Counted from the first letter of the stretch, positions 1-9,123 are shown. The stretch: DNA of 64,000 nucleotides from Candidatus Wallbacteria bacterium (GCA_016213845.1 JACQZN010000015.1:1-64000), one strand, 5' to 3'. Notes: generated from the sequence alone by a model not told the origin. Program-made: numbers and translations.

Positions 1-13
1 AGCGGAAATCTCC

Positions 14-98
14 GGCCTGGGAAAACCCGTGGCGTCTACCTGTACCGGGTTTTCTTGGAAAACCCGGTACAGGTAGACGCCACGGGTTTTCCCAGGCC
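14..98. repeat. Perfect long palindrome, family A copy 1
   Basis: Two perfect 41-bp arms (14-54 and 58-98) are separated by the 3-nt spacer TTG. The right arm touches the stop codon of nadE, so RNA from either strand would form a very stable hairpin here and could end or protect the nadE message. No T-tract follows, so it is not a classical intrinsic terminator. The inner 29 bp of each arm recur exactly at 37005-37064, which marks this as a dispersed REP/MITE-like element and not a local terminator. Bases 1-13 show nothing recognisable. Confidence 0.9.
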
Positions 99-2104
99 TA
101 CTTTTGCGCGACGTAGGCTTTCAGCTCGGCAAGCTCGCGGTCGAAGTTGCCGGAGAGGATCGGGAAGCGGCACCAGGTCTTGGGGTCGAGGTTCTCGTCG
201 TCGAGGTGAAACGACGGGGCGTAGCGTTCGCGCTTCCACTGGTTGCGGCAGAAGAGCCGGAAGAAGCGCTCGACCCAGACGGCGAGCTCGCCGCGCGCGT
301 ATTGAGGAAACTCGACCTTCATCCGGCGAAAGACCTCGACCGGCGTCTGCTTGTCGCGGATGGCGGCGCGCTCGACGGCGTCGAGGAGCTCGTAGGGCAT
401 CAGGTCGGCTTCGTCGGTCTGGTGGGACCCCGAGGGCCTCAGCTCCGCGGTGGGAGCCTGCGCGGTGACGGCCGCCAGGGCGGCAATGGGGTGCAGCCCG
501 TCGGGCCCTTCCCGCTCCATCCAGACGAGCCAGCGCCGCAGATAGGCCTTGTCGATCCCGGCGATGGGACTGAGGCCGCCACAGGTGTCCCCGTCCATGG
601 TCGCGTATCCGACGGCGGCTTCCGACCGATTGCTGGTGGAGAGCAGCAGCGCGCGCTTCACGTTGGCCAGGAGCCAGACGCTGGGCCCACGGACTCGCGC
701 CTGGATGTTCTGGAGCGCCACGTCGTCGGTCTCCCAGTTGAGCTCGCGCCCCAGGCCGCCGGCTGCCAGCGCGACGTACTGCTGGACCAGGCTATCGACG
801 TCCAGCTCCAGGAAGCGCGCACCGATCGCCTCCGCGACACCGCGCGCCGCCGAGCGCGTCACGTCGGAGCTGTTGGCGGTCGACTGGTACGCGCAGGTCA
901 GGAGCGCACGCACGACTTCCCTGGCGGCCGCAGCAGGCCCATCGGACTTCCCGGCCAGTTCGCGCACATGACCCAGCTTGCCGAGGAACCGCTCGGGCCC
1001 GAGCTCGGCCAGCCCCAGCTCCACCATCACCGCCACCAGGCATGAGACCGCCGCCGAATCCGCCCCTCCGCTGATCGATACGACGAACCCCTCGGAGCGG
1101 CTCTTCCTCATGTAGTCGAAGAGCCCTAGCGCCACAGCCCGGGCAAACTCTTCCTCCTTCAGCCGGGCGCCGGTCTCCCAGGAGGCCGGGGTGGCCGTCG
1201 AGCGCGCGGGTTCCAGCTCCGGGAAAGCGAACGATGTCTGGACGCACTCCGCGGGGTGGACGTCGAGCTTGGGCTGGAAGCTGCCCGTGCGCGCCTGCCC
1301 CATCCGTGTCAGGTCGACGTCGATGACTCCGGTCGTGAGGACGAAGTCCGCGAACGAGAATCTGGGACCCAGGGCCACCATCTTGCCGCCGCTGGCGATG
1401 ATGGCGCCGCCGTCGTAGATGACGCGGCCGGCCTCGTTTCCGAGGAGGTTCGAATAGATGTAGGTAACGCCGAAAGCACGGGCCCCCTCGAGCACGAAGC
1501 GCTTGCGGACCTCGTGCTTGCCGAAGGCGAAATGGCTGGCGCTGGGGTTGAGGATCACGTCGACTCCGCGCAACGAAAGCGTCCCACCCGGCCGTTCGGC
1601 TACCCATGCGTCCTCGCAGATTTCGAAGCCGATGCGGATATCGCCGCAGTCGAAGTAGACGTCGCCCAGCGGGTAGTCGACGCCGCCTGCGTGCAAGAGC
1701 GCGTGGCTATCGTGCGGCCAGGGCTTGAACCAGCGCGGCTCGTAGTGGATGCCGTCGCCGGCCAGGAATCGCTTCGCCGGGAACCCGAGGATGCGCCCGT
1801 CGGCGGCGAGACAGACGGTGTTGAAGAGCGCATTGTTGTAGAGCACCGGCAAGCCCAGGCTGACGATCATCCCGCGCGTGGCGGGCAAGACTTCCTGGAG
1901 GATCTTCCAGGCGGTCTCGCGTGTGCCTCTGGAGTGGAAGGCGTCCTCGCAGCCGTAGCCGCTGATGCACATCTCGGGGAGGCAGAGGATGCTGACCTGC
2001 TCGGCCCGGGCGGCGTCGATGGCCGCCAGGATGTTGGCCTTGTTGGCGTCCCAGGCCATGGGAGTCTGGTTGAGTGCTGCCGCGCCGACTTTGATCAGCT
2101 TCAC
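98..2104 (-). CDS. nadE: Glutamine-dependent NAD+ synthetase
   Basis: This enzyme converts nicotinic acid adenine dinucleotide to NAD+ using ATP and ammonia released from glutamine, the last step of NAD synthesis in the cytoplasm. The 668-residue protein has the two-domain, glutamine-hydrolysing architecture. Residues 1-290 are a nitrilase-like glutaminase with the catalytic triad visible as Glu44 (CLPEMCISGYG), Lys111 (PAKRFLAGDG) and Cys163 (GFEICEDAW). Residues 320-668 are the synthetase, with the ATP-binding P-loop SISGGADS at 343-350. Length and order fit the long bacterial/eukaryotic NadE class. The ATG at 2104 gives the canonical N-terminus. The gene stands alone, followed by a long palindrome at its stop codon and preceded by a heptamer tract. 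Confidence 0.96.
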   Translation of the reverse strand: MKLIKVGAAALNQTPMAWDANKANILAAIDAARAEQVSILCLPEMCISGYGCEDAFHSRGTRETAWKILQEVLPATRGMIVSLGLPVLYNNALFNTVCLAADGRILGFPAKRFLAGDGIHYEPRWFKPWPHDSHALLHAGGVDYPLGDVYFDCGDIRIGFEICEDAWVAERPGGTLSLRGVDVILNPSASHFAFGKHEVRKRFVLEGARAFGVTYIYSNLLGNEAGRVIYDGGAIIASGGKMVALGPRFSFADFVLTTGVIDVDLTRMGQARTGSFQPKLDVHPAECVQTSFAFPELEPARSTATPASWETGARLKEEEFARAVALGLFDYMRKSRSEGFVVSISGGADSAAVSCLVAVMVELGLAELGPERFLGKLGHVRELAGKSDGPAAAAREVVRALLTCAYQSTANSSDVTRSAARGVAEAIGARFLELDVDSLVQQYVALAAGGLGRELNWETDDVALQNIQARVRGPSVWLLANVKRALLLSTSNRSEAAVGYATMDGDTCGGLSPIAGIDKAYLRRWLVWMEREGPDGLHPIAALAAVTAQAPTAELRPSGSHQTDEADLMPYELLDAVERAAIRDKQTPVEVFRRMKVEFPQYARGELAVWVERFFRLFCRNQWKRERYAPSFHLDDENLDPKTWCRFPILSGNFDRELAELKAYVAQK

Positions 2105-2117
2105 GCCGAGAGCATAC

Positions 2118-2170
2118 GAGAATCGAGAATCGAGAATCGAGAATCGAGAATTGAGAATTGAGAATTGAGA
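2118..2170. repeat. Heptamer tandem tract (GAGAATC/GAGAATT)
   Basis: About seven tandem copies of a 7-bp unit alternate between GAGAATC and GAGAATT. They lie between the divergent nadE and clpS genes, a few bases from the nadE start codon. A tract with the same unit on the opposite strand lies at 59340-59372 next to a permease start codon. Slipped-strand changes here would alter spacing upstream of nadE. Confidence 0.85.
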
Positions 2171-2229
2171 AGCGGGGAGAGCGAACGTCTACTGCTGCCA
2201 AGAGGGGGCATGCAGTAGAATTCCGGCAA

Positions 2230-2556
2230 ATGGCGTCAGACTTCTCGCGTTCAGCGCCCGAACAGAAGGGCGGGGTGGCGACGATTTCCAAGACCAGGAC
2301 CCGCCGGCCGACCCAGTACAAGGTCCTCCTGCACAACGACGACTTCACGGCGATGGATTTCGTCGTGGACGTGCTGATCCAGTTTTTCGACAAAGACGTG
2401 ACCGAGGCGACTCGGATCATGCTGCTGGTGCATCACACGGGGCTCGGGGTGTGCGGGGTGTACCCGCGCGACATCGCGGAGACGAAGGTCTCCGAGGTGA
2501 GTGAGTACGCCCGGGCCAGCGGATACCCGCTACGCTGCTCGATGGAGCCACAATGA
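2230..2556 (+). CDS. clpS: ATP-dependent Clp protease adaptor ClpS
   Basis: ClpS is a small cytoplasmic adaptor that recognises N-degrons (bulky hydrophobic N-termini) and delivers them to ClpAP. The 108-residue protein has the signature [13 protein letters not shown], whose NDD residues bind the substrate alpha-amino group, and the conserved VHHTG segment. The ATG at 2230 is chosen because the family fold starts about 25 residues later and the upstream in-frame sequence is heptamer repeat and low-complexity. No Shine-Dalgarno is obvious. A TAGAAT box at 2216-2221 sits so close that the message could be nearly leaderless, but no convincing -35 box accompanies it. The stop overlaps the clpA start by 4 bp, so the two are translationally coupled. 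Confidence 0.93.
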   Translation: MASDFSRSAPEQKGGVATISKTRTRRPTQYKVLLHNDDFTAMDFVVDVLIQFFDKDVTEATRIMLLVHHTGLGVCGVYPRDIAETKVSEVSEYARASGYPLRCSMEPQ

Positions 2557-4829
2557 CGCCGGAGCTGAGCCCCGAACTGGAAGTCACCATCCAGGTTGCG
2601 ATGACCGAGGCGGCCCGGCGCGGCCACGAGCTGGCGACGCTGGAGCACCTGCTCTACGCGCTGGTGCTGGACGACGAGACGCGCGAGGTGCTGCGCCATG
2701 CGGGCGCGGACCTGACACGGCTCAAGCGAGATCTGGACCGGTTCCTGCGTGACGAGCTGGCGCCCTCCTCGACGACGGGCGAGGTCCGTCCGACGCTGGC
2801 GTTCTCGCGCGCGGTGCAGCGCGCCCAGATCCTGGTCGTCAGCTCGGGCAAGCGCTCCGTGACGGGTCCCCACGTGCTGGTGGCGCTCTACGCCGAGCCC
2901 GACTCCTACGCCACGCAGCTGCTCGAGGAGCAGGGCGTCACGCGTCTCGACATCATCAACTTCATCTCCCACCGCGTGAGCAAGCCGGCCAGCCCGCACT
3001 CGCCCCAGGCGCCCGGTCCCGACGGCACCGAGGCTCCCCCGCCAATGGGCGACCCGCTGGAGTCGTTCTGCCTGGAGCTTGTCCACGAAGCCGCCGCCGG
3101 GCGCATCGACCCGCTCGTGGGCCGCGACAAGGAGCTCAAGCGCACCATCGAGATCCTCGCGCGACGGCGCAAGAACAACCCCATCCTCGTCGGCGACCCG
3201 GGGGTTGGCAAGACGGCCATCGTCGAAGGGCTGGCGCGCGCCATCCACGAGAAACGGGTGCCGCCACCGCTGGCCCGCTCGACGATCTGGTCGCTCGACA
3301 TGGGTGCCATGCTGGCCGGAACGCGATTCCGAGGAGACTTCGAGGAGCGCATCAAGGGCGTGCTGAAGCGGGTCGAGGAGGTGCCGGGCGCCATCCTCTT
3401 CATCGACGAGATCCACACGGTCGTCGGGGCGGGCATCACCAACGGCAGCTCGATGGACGTCTCCAACCTGCTCAAGCCGGCACTGACCCGCGGGAAGGTG
3501 CGCTGCATCGGCTCCTCGACCTTCCAGGACTACCGCCAGCACCTGGAGCGGGACCGCGCGCTGGCGCGCCGCTTCCAGAAGGTCGACGTGACGGAGCCGT
3601 CGGTGCCCGACACCGTCCGCATCCTCCGAGGCCTTCGCAGCCACTACGAGAGCTTTCACGGCGTGCGCTACACGGACAAGGCGATCCGGGCGGCGGCCGA
3701 GCTGGCCGCGCGGCACCTGAGAGAGCGGCTGCTGCCGGACAAGGCTATCGACCTGATGGACGAGGCCGGCGCTGTTCGCAAGCTGGCGGGGCGGGCGGTG
3801 GTGCGCAGCACGGACATCGAGCGCGTCGTGGCGCGGATGGCCCGCGTGCCCCCGAAGCAGGTCACGGCCGACGCCCGGCAGAACCTGGCGGCGCTGGCCG
3901 ACGATCTCAAGCGGGCGGTGTTCGGCCAGGAGCAGGCGATCGACGAGCTGGCGGCCGCCATCAAGCAGAACCGTGCCGGGCTGGGCCAGCCGGAGCGGCC
4001 GGTCGGCTGCTTCCTGTTCACGGGCCCCACCGGCGTGGGCAAGACCGAGGTCGCCAAGCAGCTTGCCAAGACCATGGGGATCGCGCTGTTGCGATTCGAC
4101 ATGTCGGAGTACATGGAGCGCCACACAGTCAGCCGGCTGGTCGGCGCCCCGCCGGGATACGTGGGCTACGACCGCGGCGGTCTGCTGACGGAGGCCGTGA
4201 GCCAGAACCCGCACGCCGTGCTGTTGCTCGACGAGATCGAGAAAGCCCACCCCGACGTCTTCAACATCCTTCTTCAAGTGATGGACCACGGCACGCTGAC
4301 CGACACCAACGGCAAGCAGGCCGACTTCCGGAACGTCATCCTCCTGATGACGAGCAACGTCGGCGCCCGCGAGCTTGCGAGCCGGCGGGTCGGCTTCGAG
4401 GGCAAGGCCAGCGCGTCACGCCACGAGGACGATCGGGCCTACCAGCAGATGTTCGCGCCCGAGTTCCGCAACCGGCTCGACGCGCGGATCGCCTTCAAGC
4501 CGCTGGCGCCCGAGACGATGACGCTGATCGTCGACAAGTTCCTCCGCGAGGTGGCCGAGCAGCTGGCGGCGCGGAAGGTGGAGCTGGTGGCGACGGACGC
4601 CGCGCGAGCGCTGCTGGCGAAGAAGGGCTACGACCCGATCTTCGGCGCGCGGCCGATGCAGCGTGTCGTGAGGCTGGAGGTCAAGCGCCCGCTGGCCGAC
4701 GATCTGCTCTTCGGCAAACTGAAGGACGGCGGCAGGGTCGTGCTCGACGGGCGGGAAGATCAGCTCGTCTTCGAGGCGACGGGAAATGGAGGGACACACG
4801 ACTCGCCTTCCGGTGCGCCGGCGGGCTGA
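2553..4829 (+). CDS. clpA: ATP-dependent Clp protease ATP-binding subunit ClpA
   Basis: ClpA is a hexameric AAA+ unfoldase that threads substrates into ClpP. The 758-residue protein has an N-terminal Clp_N double repeat (about 1-150), a first AAA module with Walker A GDPGVGKT near residue 213 and Walker B FIDEIHT, and a second AAA module with Walker A GPTGVGKT near 489 and [12 protein letters not shown]. The Clp_D2 small domain follows. Where ClpA carries the IGL/F loop for ClpP docking, the sequence reads RRVGFEGK, a conservative variant. The ATG overlaps the clpS stop (ATGA). The last 15 or so residues (from about GNGGTHDS) are encoded by a decayed palindromic repeat that begins at 4783, so the C-terminus was probably extended or replaced by repeat DNA. 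ClpP is not in the window. Confidence 0.95.
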   Translation: MTPELSPELEVTIQVAMTEAARRGHELATLEHLLYALVLDDETREVLRHAGADLTRLKRDLDRFLRDELAPSSTTGEVRPTLAFSRAVQRAQILVVSSGKRSVTGPHVLVALYAEPDSYATQLLEEQGVTRLDIINFISHRVSKPASPHSPQAPGPDGTEAPPPMGDPLESFCLELVHEAAAGRIDPLVGRDKELKRTIEILARRRKNNPILVGDPGVGKTAIVEGLARAIHEKRVPPPLARSTIWSLDMGAMLAGTRFRGDFEERIKGVLKRVEEVPGAILFIDEIHTVVGAGITNGSSMDVSNLLKPALTRGKVRCIGSSTFQDYRQHLERDRALARRFQKVDVTEPSVPDTVRILRGLRSHYESFHGVRYTDKAIRAAAELAARHLRERLLPDKAIDLMDEAGAVRKLAGRAVVRSTDIERVVARMARVPPKQVTADARQNLAALADDLKRAVFGQEQAIDELAAAIKQNRAGLGQPERPVGCFLFTGPTGVGKTEVAKQLAKTMGIALLRFDMSEYMERHTVSRLVGAPPGYVGYDRGGLLTEAVSQNPHAVLLLDEIEKAHPDVFNILLQVMDHGTLTDTNGKQADFRNVILLMTSNVGARELASRRVGFEGKASASRHEDDRAYQQMFAPEFRNRLDARIAFKPLAPETMTLIVDKFLREVAEQLAARKVELVATDAARALLAKKGYDPIFGARPMQRVVRLEVKRPLADDLLFGKLKDGGRVVLDGREDQLVFEATGNGGTHDSPSGAPAG

Positions 4830-4874
4830 GAGTCCCCGTGGGTTGGGCAAACGAGTCGTGAGCCCCTCGATTTC
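4783..4874. repeat. Decayed palindromic element, family B
   Basis: The left arm at 4783-4807 (GAAATGGAGGGACACACGAC and following) and the diverged right arm at 4850-4874 match the two arms of the perfect palindrome at 21994-22050. Between them lies about 42 bp of unrelated GC-rich sequence, so this copy looks like an older, degenerate member or one that has gained an insertion. It starts inside clpA and ends 11 bp before the stop codon of the convergent carbamoyltransferase gene. Confidence 0.7.
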
Positions 4875-4885
4875 CTGCAGGGTGC

Positions 4886-6631
4886 TCAGTCGAGCTCCCT
4901 GGGGCCGGCGCTGAGCGCGGTCGCGGGCTGATCTTCCTTGCGCAGCAGCCGGTCGCCCAGCACGAGGTCGTCGAGGCCGCTCGACATGAAGCAGCGCCAG
5001 GCGTCCAGTGGGGTGCAGACGATCGGCTCTCCTCGGACGTTGAAGGAGGTGTTGACCAGGATCGGCACGCCGGTGCGGCGGCCGAACTCCTGGAGCAGCG
5101 CGTGGAAGAGTGGGTTGGCGGTCTGCCTGACCGTCTGCAGCCGGGCGGAGCCGTCGACGTGCGTGACCGCGGGAATCGGGACCAGGCCGGCAGAGACCTG
5201 AGCGGTGAGCAGCATGTAGGGGGACTCGGGGGTGTCGCCGAACCAGCGCGGGGCCTCCTCGAGCGGGACGGCCGGCGCGAAGGGCCTGAAGCCCTCGCGG
5301 AACTTGATCTTCGCGTTGAGCTTCTCGCGCATGCCGGCGGGACGAGGGTCGGCCAGGATGCTGCGGTTGCCGAGCGCTCGCGGTCCGAACTCCATGGCGC
5401 CCTGGAACCAGCCGATGACGCGCCCAAGCTCCAGCTGCTGGGCGACGGAGCGCACCAGCTCGTCGGGCTCCAGTCGGCGGGATACGGCTCCCTGTTCGGC
5501 CAGCACGCGATCGATCTCTGCCTGAGAGAAATCGGGTCCCAGGTAGACGTGCTGCAGAGCGGGTCGGGGTCCGTTTCCCAGGAAGAGCCGATCGACCACC
5601 GCGGCGGCTCCCAGGGCCCCGCCGGCGTCCCCCGCGGCAGGCTGGACGAAGAAGCCGCGAGCCCCGGTCCGCCGGCGCGCGCGCTCATTGGCGACGCAGT
5701 TGAGGGCCACTCCCCCAGCGAGGCAGAGAGAATCGAGACTCGTTCGCTCCATCAAGTCCAGCGCCATCCTGCCCACGATCTCGTCGAGGACCGCCTGGAT
5801 GCTGGAGGCGACGTCCATGTGGAACTGCTCCAGGTCCGGGGACTCGGGGTCCCGGGCCGGGCGGCCGAAGAGGCGCGCGAAACGCTCGCCTACCATCCGG
5901 CGGCCCCAGGTGAATTCGAAGAGCTCGAGCTCCAGCCGGAAGCTTCCATCCGGACGCAATCGCACGATTCTATCCAGAATCATGTCGCGGTACACGGGTC
6001 GCCCGTAGGGCGCCAGGCCCATCACCTTGTATTCGGCGCTGTTGACGCGGAAACCCAGGTACTGGGTGAAGGCGGTGTAGAGCAGACCCGGGGAGTGGGG
6101 AAAGCGCAGCTCCCAGAGCTGCGAGAGCTCGCCAGGTCCGGCTTTCCAGCCGGCGGCGGAGGCCCACTCGCCCACGCCATCGACCGTCAACACGGCCGTG
6201 CGCTCCAGCCCGCTGAAGAAGGCGGCGCTGGCCGCGTGGCTCAGATGGTGGTCGCTGTAGAGGATCGGGCCGTCCCAGCCGAGCGCCTGGCGCACGTGTC
6301 GCTCGACCATCAACTTTCGCTTCAGGAACGGCGGCATCGCGGTGACGAAGGTGTTGAGGCTCCAGGGCCAGGTGGACAGGAACGTCGAGAAGATCCGGTC
6401 CAGCTTGAGGATAGGCTTCTCGTAGAAGACGACCCAGTCGAGCTCTTGGCTCTCGATGCCGGCGCGGGACAGGCAGTGCCGGATGGCGTGGACGGGGAAC
6501 GAAGCGTCGTGCTTCTTGCGGGTGAAGCGCTCCTCTTCCGCCGCAGCCACGGGCACGCCGTCGGCGAGGAGCGCGGCGGCGGCGTCGTGGTAGAAGCAGG
6601 AGATCCCGAGAATATAGACCGGCTTCGCCAA
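4886..6631 (-). CDS. NodU/HypF-type carbamoyltransferase
   Basis: Members of this family move a carbamoyl group from carbamoyl phosphate via carbamoyl-adenylate onto sugar or natural-product hydroxyls, as in NodU, CmcH and TobZ. The 581-residue protein has the N-terminal actin-like Kae1/YgjD-type fold (starts GISCFYHDAAAALL) with the metal-binding histidines in SDHHLSHAASAAFF. The C-terminal carbamoyl-adenylate domain is marked by GPRALGNRSILADPRP. Length is typical. It is the last gene of a tight four-gene minus-strand cluster with an SxtJ-like membrane protein, a DUF5989 protein and an SGNH hydrolase. That is a recurring neighbourhood for envelope or polysaccharide modification, but the acceptor cannot be read from sequence. 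Confidence 0.9.
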   Translation of the reverse strand: MAKPVYILGISCFYHDAAAALLADGVPVAAAEEERFTRKKHDASFPVHAIRHCLSRAGIESQELDWVVFYEKPILKLDRIFSTFLSTWPWSLNTFVTAMPPFLKRKLMVERHVRQALGWDGPILYSDHHLSHAASAAFFSGLERTAVLTVDGVGEWASAAGWKAGPGELSQLWELRFPHSPGLLYTAFTQYLGFRVNSAEYKVMGLAPYGRPVYRDMILDRIVRLRPDGSFRLELELFEFTWGRRMVGERFARLFGRPARDPESPDLEQFHMDVASSIQAVLDEIVGRMALDLMERTSLDSLCLAGGVALNCVANERARRRTGARGFFVQPAAGDAGGALGAAAVVDRLFLGNGPRPALQHVYLGPDFSQAEIDRVLAEQGAVSRRLEPDELVRSVAQQLELGRVIGWFQGAMEFGPRALGNRSILADPRPAGMREKLNAKIKFREGFRPFAPAVPLEEAPRWFGDTPESPYMLLTAQVSAGLVPIPAVTHVDGSARLQTVRQTANPLFHALLQEFGRRTGVPILVNTSFNVRGEPIVCTPLDAWRCFMSSGLDDLVLGDRLLRKEDQPATALSAGPRELD

Positions 6632-6648
6632 GACCGCTCCTCGCCGCG

Positions 6649-6951
6649 TCAGAACGTGTTCCGCAGGTGCTCGTCCATGGGCGGCCGCCGGCGCGGGGCG
6701 GAGTAGTCGCTGCCCGGTTCCAGCGGGTCACCCGCCATCGGATCGAAGCCGAGCAACACCATCAGAAGCTTCACGGGCCCGAGCACGATCAGGTAGATGG
6801 CCCCCATCGCCACTCGGACCTGCAGCGCTACCACGGTCTCCAGGGCGTATCGCAGCCTGGGCCGCCAGCCGCCCGCGGCCTGCACCGGCGACTCTCCGGC
6901 GCTGGAGCTCCCCTCGGCTTCCTCGAAATCCATGCTGTGTGGGCTGTTCAC
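6649..6951 (-). CDS. SxtJ-like small membrane protein
   Basis: This 100-residue protein has an acidic, serine-rich N-terminus and one hydrophobic stretch around residues 44-66 (AMGAIYLIVLGPVKLLMVLL). It ends in a C-terminal GFDPMAG segment and a proline/arginine-rich tail. The segment LLMVLLGFDPMAG resembles the C-terminal signature of SxtJ-family membrane proteins, which sit next to carbamoyltransferases in saxitoxin and polysaccharide clusters. This copy lacks the first membrane pair of full-length SxtJ, so it may be a shortened version. It lies 17 bp upstream of the carbamoyltransferase and 6 bp downstream of the DUF5989 gene. Its biochemical function is unknown. The family call rests on one short motif plus context. 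Confidence 0.65.
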   Translation of the reverse strand: MNSPHSMDFEEAEGSSSAGESPVQAAGGWRPRLRYALETVVALQVRVAMGAIYLIVLGPVKLLMVLLGFDPMAGDPLEPGSDYSAPRRRPPMDEHLRNTF

Positions 6952-6957
6952 GGAGCC

Positions 6958-7116
6958 TCAGAAGAGTGTGTAGACCAGCGGCATCATCGCGGTGCCCTCC
7001 GTCGCCATCGCCAGCAGGACGAGCACCAGGAGCACCAGCACGATGGGCGTGATCCACCACTTCTTCTCCCGGGAGAGAAAGCGGGCGTACTCCCGCAAGA
7101 TCAGCAGGATCTCCAT
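6958..7116 (-). CDS. DUF5989-like 52-residue membrane protein
   Basis: A very short but convincing gene. Reading from ATG 7116 gives 52 residues beginning MEILLILREYARFL, then a basic/aromatic patch (SREKKWW) and a single hydrophobic helix ITPIVLVLLVLVLLAMATEG, and ending VYTLF. This is the layout of DUF5989 proteins, which accompany NodU-type carbamoyltransferases and SxtJ. The gene is packed 6 bp before the SxtJ-like gene and 28 bp after the SGNH hydrolase stop codon, consistent with one operon. The role is unknown; it is presumably an inner-membrane partner of the carbamoyltransferase machinery. Confidence 0.8.
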   Translation of the reverse strand: MEILLILREYARFLSREKKWWITPIVLVLLVLVLLAMATEGTAMMPLVYTLF

Positions 7117-7144
7117 CGGAAACGGATGATACACCAGGGTCGCG

Positions 7145-8137
7145 CTATGGCCCGCCCCTCGTCAGCTCAGTCGCCAGGATTGCCGCCGCGCGGCGGTGCC
7201 CCTCCTGGGTGAGATGCATCTCGTCGATGAAAAGAGTCGCGCGCTCCTTCGGGTCGGCGGGTAGCAGCGAGTGGAGGTCGATGTACCGTGCCCCCGTCGC
7301 GGCGGCCACCCGCTCCATCGCAGCTCGATACTCCGCCCGGGCGCCAGGCTCCCGGTGGGCCTCGCTCAGGAAGACCGGCCGGAACCCGTGCGTCTTGCCG
7401 AGCTCGACGAGTCGGTTCGCGTTGGCCTCGAATCGATCGACCGGCACGCGTCGCCGCGGCGTGGAGACGTATGGCAAGAGTGCCACCCGCGTCTCGTGCA
7501 CCGCGCGCTTGATCAAGATGTAGAGGCGCAGCGCGCGCGCCGCCTCGTGCAACTTCCACGCGCGGCCTCCACGTGCCGCCTTCTGGAGCCAGTCCCAGTA
7601 CTCCTCGTCGGTCATCGCGGTGCCGATCTCGCTGTTGTCGTTGCCGTCGTTGGCGCCGAAGCAGAAGGTCACGAGTGCGGGCCGGTAGTGGACCAGACGC
7701 TCCTGCAAGTAGACCAGCGCCTGGAAGGACGTGAACCCGCCCTCGCCGGCGTTGATCACCTCGTAACGGCCGCGCCGGGTCCCGTTGAGGGCCTGTTCCA
7801 GTTGGGCGGGGTAGGCGATCGATGCTTGCTCGAACGGCCAGCCATAGGTGCTGGAGCCACCGAGACAGACGATCCGGATCACGTCCGGGTCCGGTTGCTG
7901 ATTTGGGTGGGCGCCTCTCAGCGGTTGCCAGTAGCGCGACGCCCCGACCGGGTTTTCGGTCTCTCCCAGCGGTGCCCAGAAGACCGCGTGATCGACCAGC
8001 CCGCCCGGGTTCCAATCCGACCGGAGCGACTGCTCGAGCGGCAACACCCGCAGCACGCCTTCGAGCACACCCAGGACCAGCGCCGCCGTCGCAAGCGCGA
8101 GCGCGGCCCGAACCGCCGTCTTCTTCAGCTCCATCAC
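7145..8137 (-). CDS. Membrane-anchored SGNH/GDSL hydrolase
   Basis: The 330-residue protein has an N-terminal hydrophobic signal-anchor (residues 8-28) followed by an SGNH-hydrolase domain. Block I is CLGGSSTYGW with the nucleophile Ser95, block III is the GAND segment in FCFGANDG, and block V is DEMHLTQEGH, supplying the catalytic Asp and His. Such enzymes deacylate or acylate carbohydrates and other esters outside the inner membrane. It is the first gene of the cluster with DUF5989, SxtJ-like and carbamoyltransferase genes, suggesting that one envelope glycan or secondary metabolite is both carbamoylated and (de)acylated. The substrate is not determinable. The start could be the first or second of two consecutive Met codons. 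Confidence 0.85.
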   Translation of the reverse strand: MMELKKTAVRAALALATAALVLGVLEGVLRVLPLEQSLRSDWNPGGLVDHAVFWAPLGETENPVGASRYWQPLRGAHPNQQPDPDVIRIVCLGGSSTYGWPFEQASIAYPAQLEQALNGTRRGRYEVINAGEGGFTSFQALVYLQERLVHYRPALVTFCFGANDGNDNSEIGTAMTDEEYWDWLQKAARGGRAWKLHEAARALRLYILIKRAVHETRVALLPYVSTPRRRVPVDRFEANANRLVELGKTHGFRPVFLSEAHREPGARAEYRAAMERVAAATGARYIDLHSLLPADPKERATLFIDEMHLTQEGHRRAAAILATELTRGGP

Positions 8138-8331
8138 CGGAGGTCCACTTTACTACCTCAGATTCACGAGTCGCGGGAGAGGAAGTTGGAAGGTGTAAGA
8201 CGGAAGATCGGCGGGCCGAGCTTCTGTTCCGAGGGTAGCTTCGAACAAGGCGCGTGGGCGCGGGGCACAACCCGGCCGGGGGGAGCACCACCGCCTTGGA
8301 ACGGGCCGTCACCTGCCCGTATGATGGGCCC

Positions 8332-9123
8332 ATGAGATACCTCTCCACTTGCTTGCTTCTCCTGCTCGCCACCTGCTCCCCAGCCGCGGAGACGAACCGC
8401 GCCGTCGAGCGCGTCTTCGGCGGCTACGATTCCTGCTTCTTGCTCACCGACGCCGACGGTCGCGTGCTGGTCAGCGTGGGTGGGTGGAAGCTCGCGCGGC
8501 GCCTGCCGCCGTGCTCCACGTTCAAGGTTCCGAACGCCATCATCGGCCTGGACACCGGCGTCATTCCCGACGAGCGCCACGTCATCCGCTGGGACGGCGT
8601 GAAGCGCCGGTTCGAGGAGTGGAACCAGGACCTCGACCTGCAGAACGCCGTGAAGGTTTCGGCCGTCTGGTACTTCCAGGAGCTTGCGCGCCGGGTAGGG
8701 GCGGAGCGGATGCAGGCCTACGTGGATCGCTTCGCCTACGGCAATCGAGACCTCTCGGCGGGGCTCACGGAGTTCTGGCTGGAGAAGAGTCTGAAGATCA
8801 ACGCCTTCGAGCAGATCCATTTCCTGAGCCGGCTGGTGAAGGAGCAGCTCCCCGTTTCACGGCGCGCGCAGAGAATCGCCAAGGAGCTGATCGTGCATGA
8901 GCGAGCCGGCGATGACGTCGTCGCCGGCAAGACCGGCTCGGGCGGCGACCCCGTGCGCAAGATCGCCCGGCTCGGCTGGTACGTCGGCTACGTGGTCAAG
9001 GGCGGCCGGACCTACCTCTTCGCCGCGAACATCCAGGGCGGCGAAAACCCCAAGGGTCCGCGCTGCCGCGAGCTCGTGCTGGCTGCTCTGGGGCAGCTCG
9101 GTCTCTGGACGAAGCGCATGTAG
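8332..9123 (+). CDS. Class D beta-lactamase-like serine hydrolase
   Basis: The 263-residue protein has an N-terminal signal sequence (MRYLSTCLLLLLATCSPAAE) and every class D active-site motif in order. These are STFK at 62-65 (acylating Ser62, carbamylated Lys65), SAV at 110-112, YGN at 136-138 and KTG at 200-202. The Trp-rich stretch between them is OXA-like. It would hydrolyse beta-lactams in the periplasm, or may be a related penicillin-recognising enzyme of environmental bacteria. The ATG at 8332 opens directly on the signal peptide; upstream in-frame codons are not needed. About 190 bp of noncoding DNA lies upstream with no BlaR/BlaI-type regulator nearby, so expression may be constitutive. 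No mobile element flanks it. Confidence 0.88.
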   Translation: MRYLSTCLLLLLATCSPAAETNRAVERVFGGYDSCFLLTDADGRVLVSVGGWKLARRLPPCSTFKVPNAIIGLDTGVIPDERHVIRWDGVKRRFEEWNQDLDLQNAVKVSAVWYFQELARRVGAERMQAYVDRFAYGNRDLSAGLTEFWLEKSLKINAFEQIHFLSRLVKEQLPVSRRAQRIAKELIVHERAGDDVVAGKTGSGGDPVRKIARLGWYVGYVVKGGRTYLFAANIQGGENPKGPRCRELVLAALGQLGLWTKRM

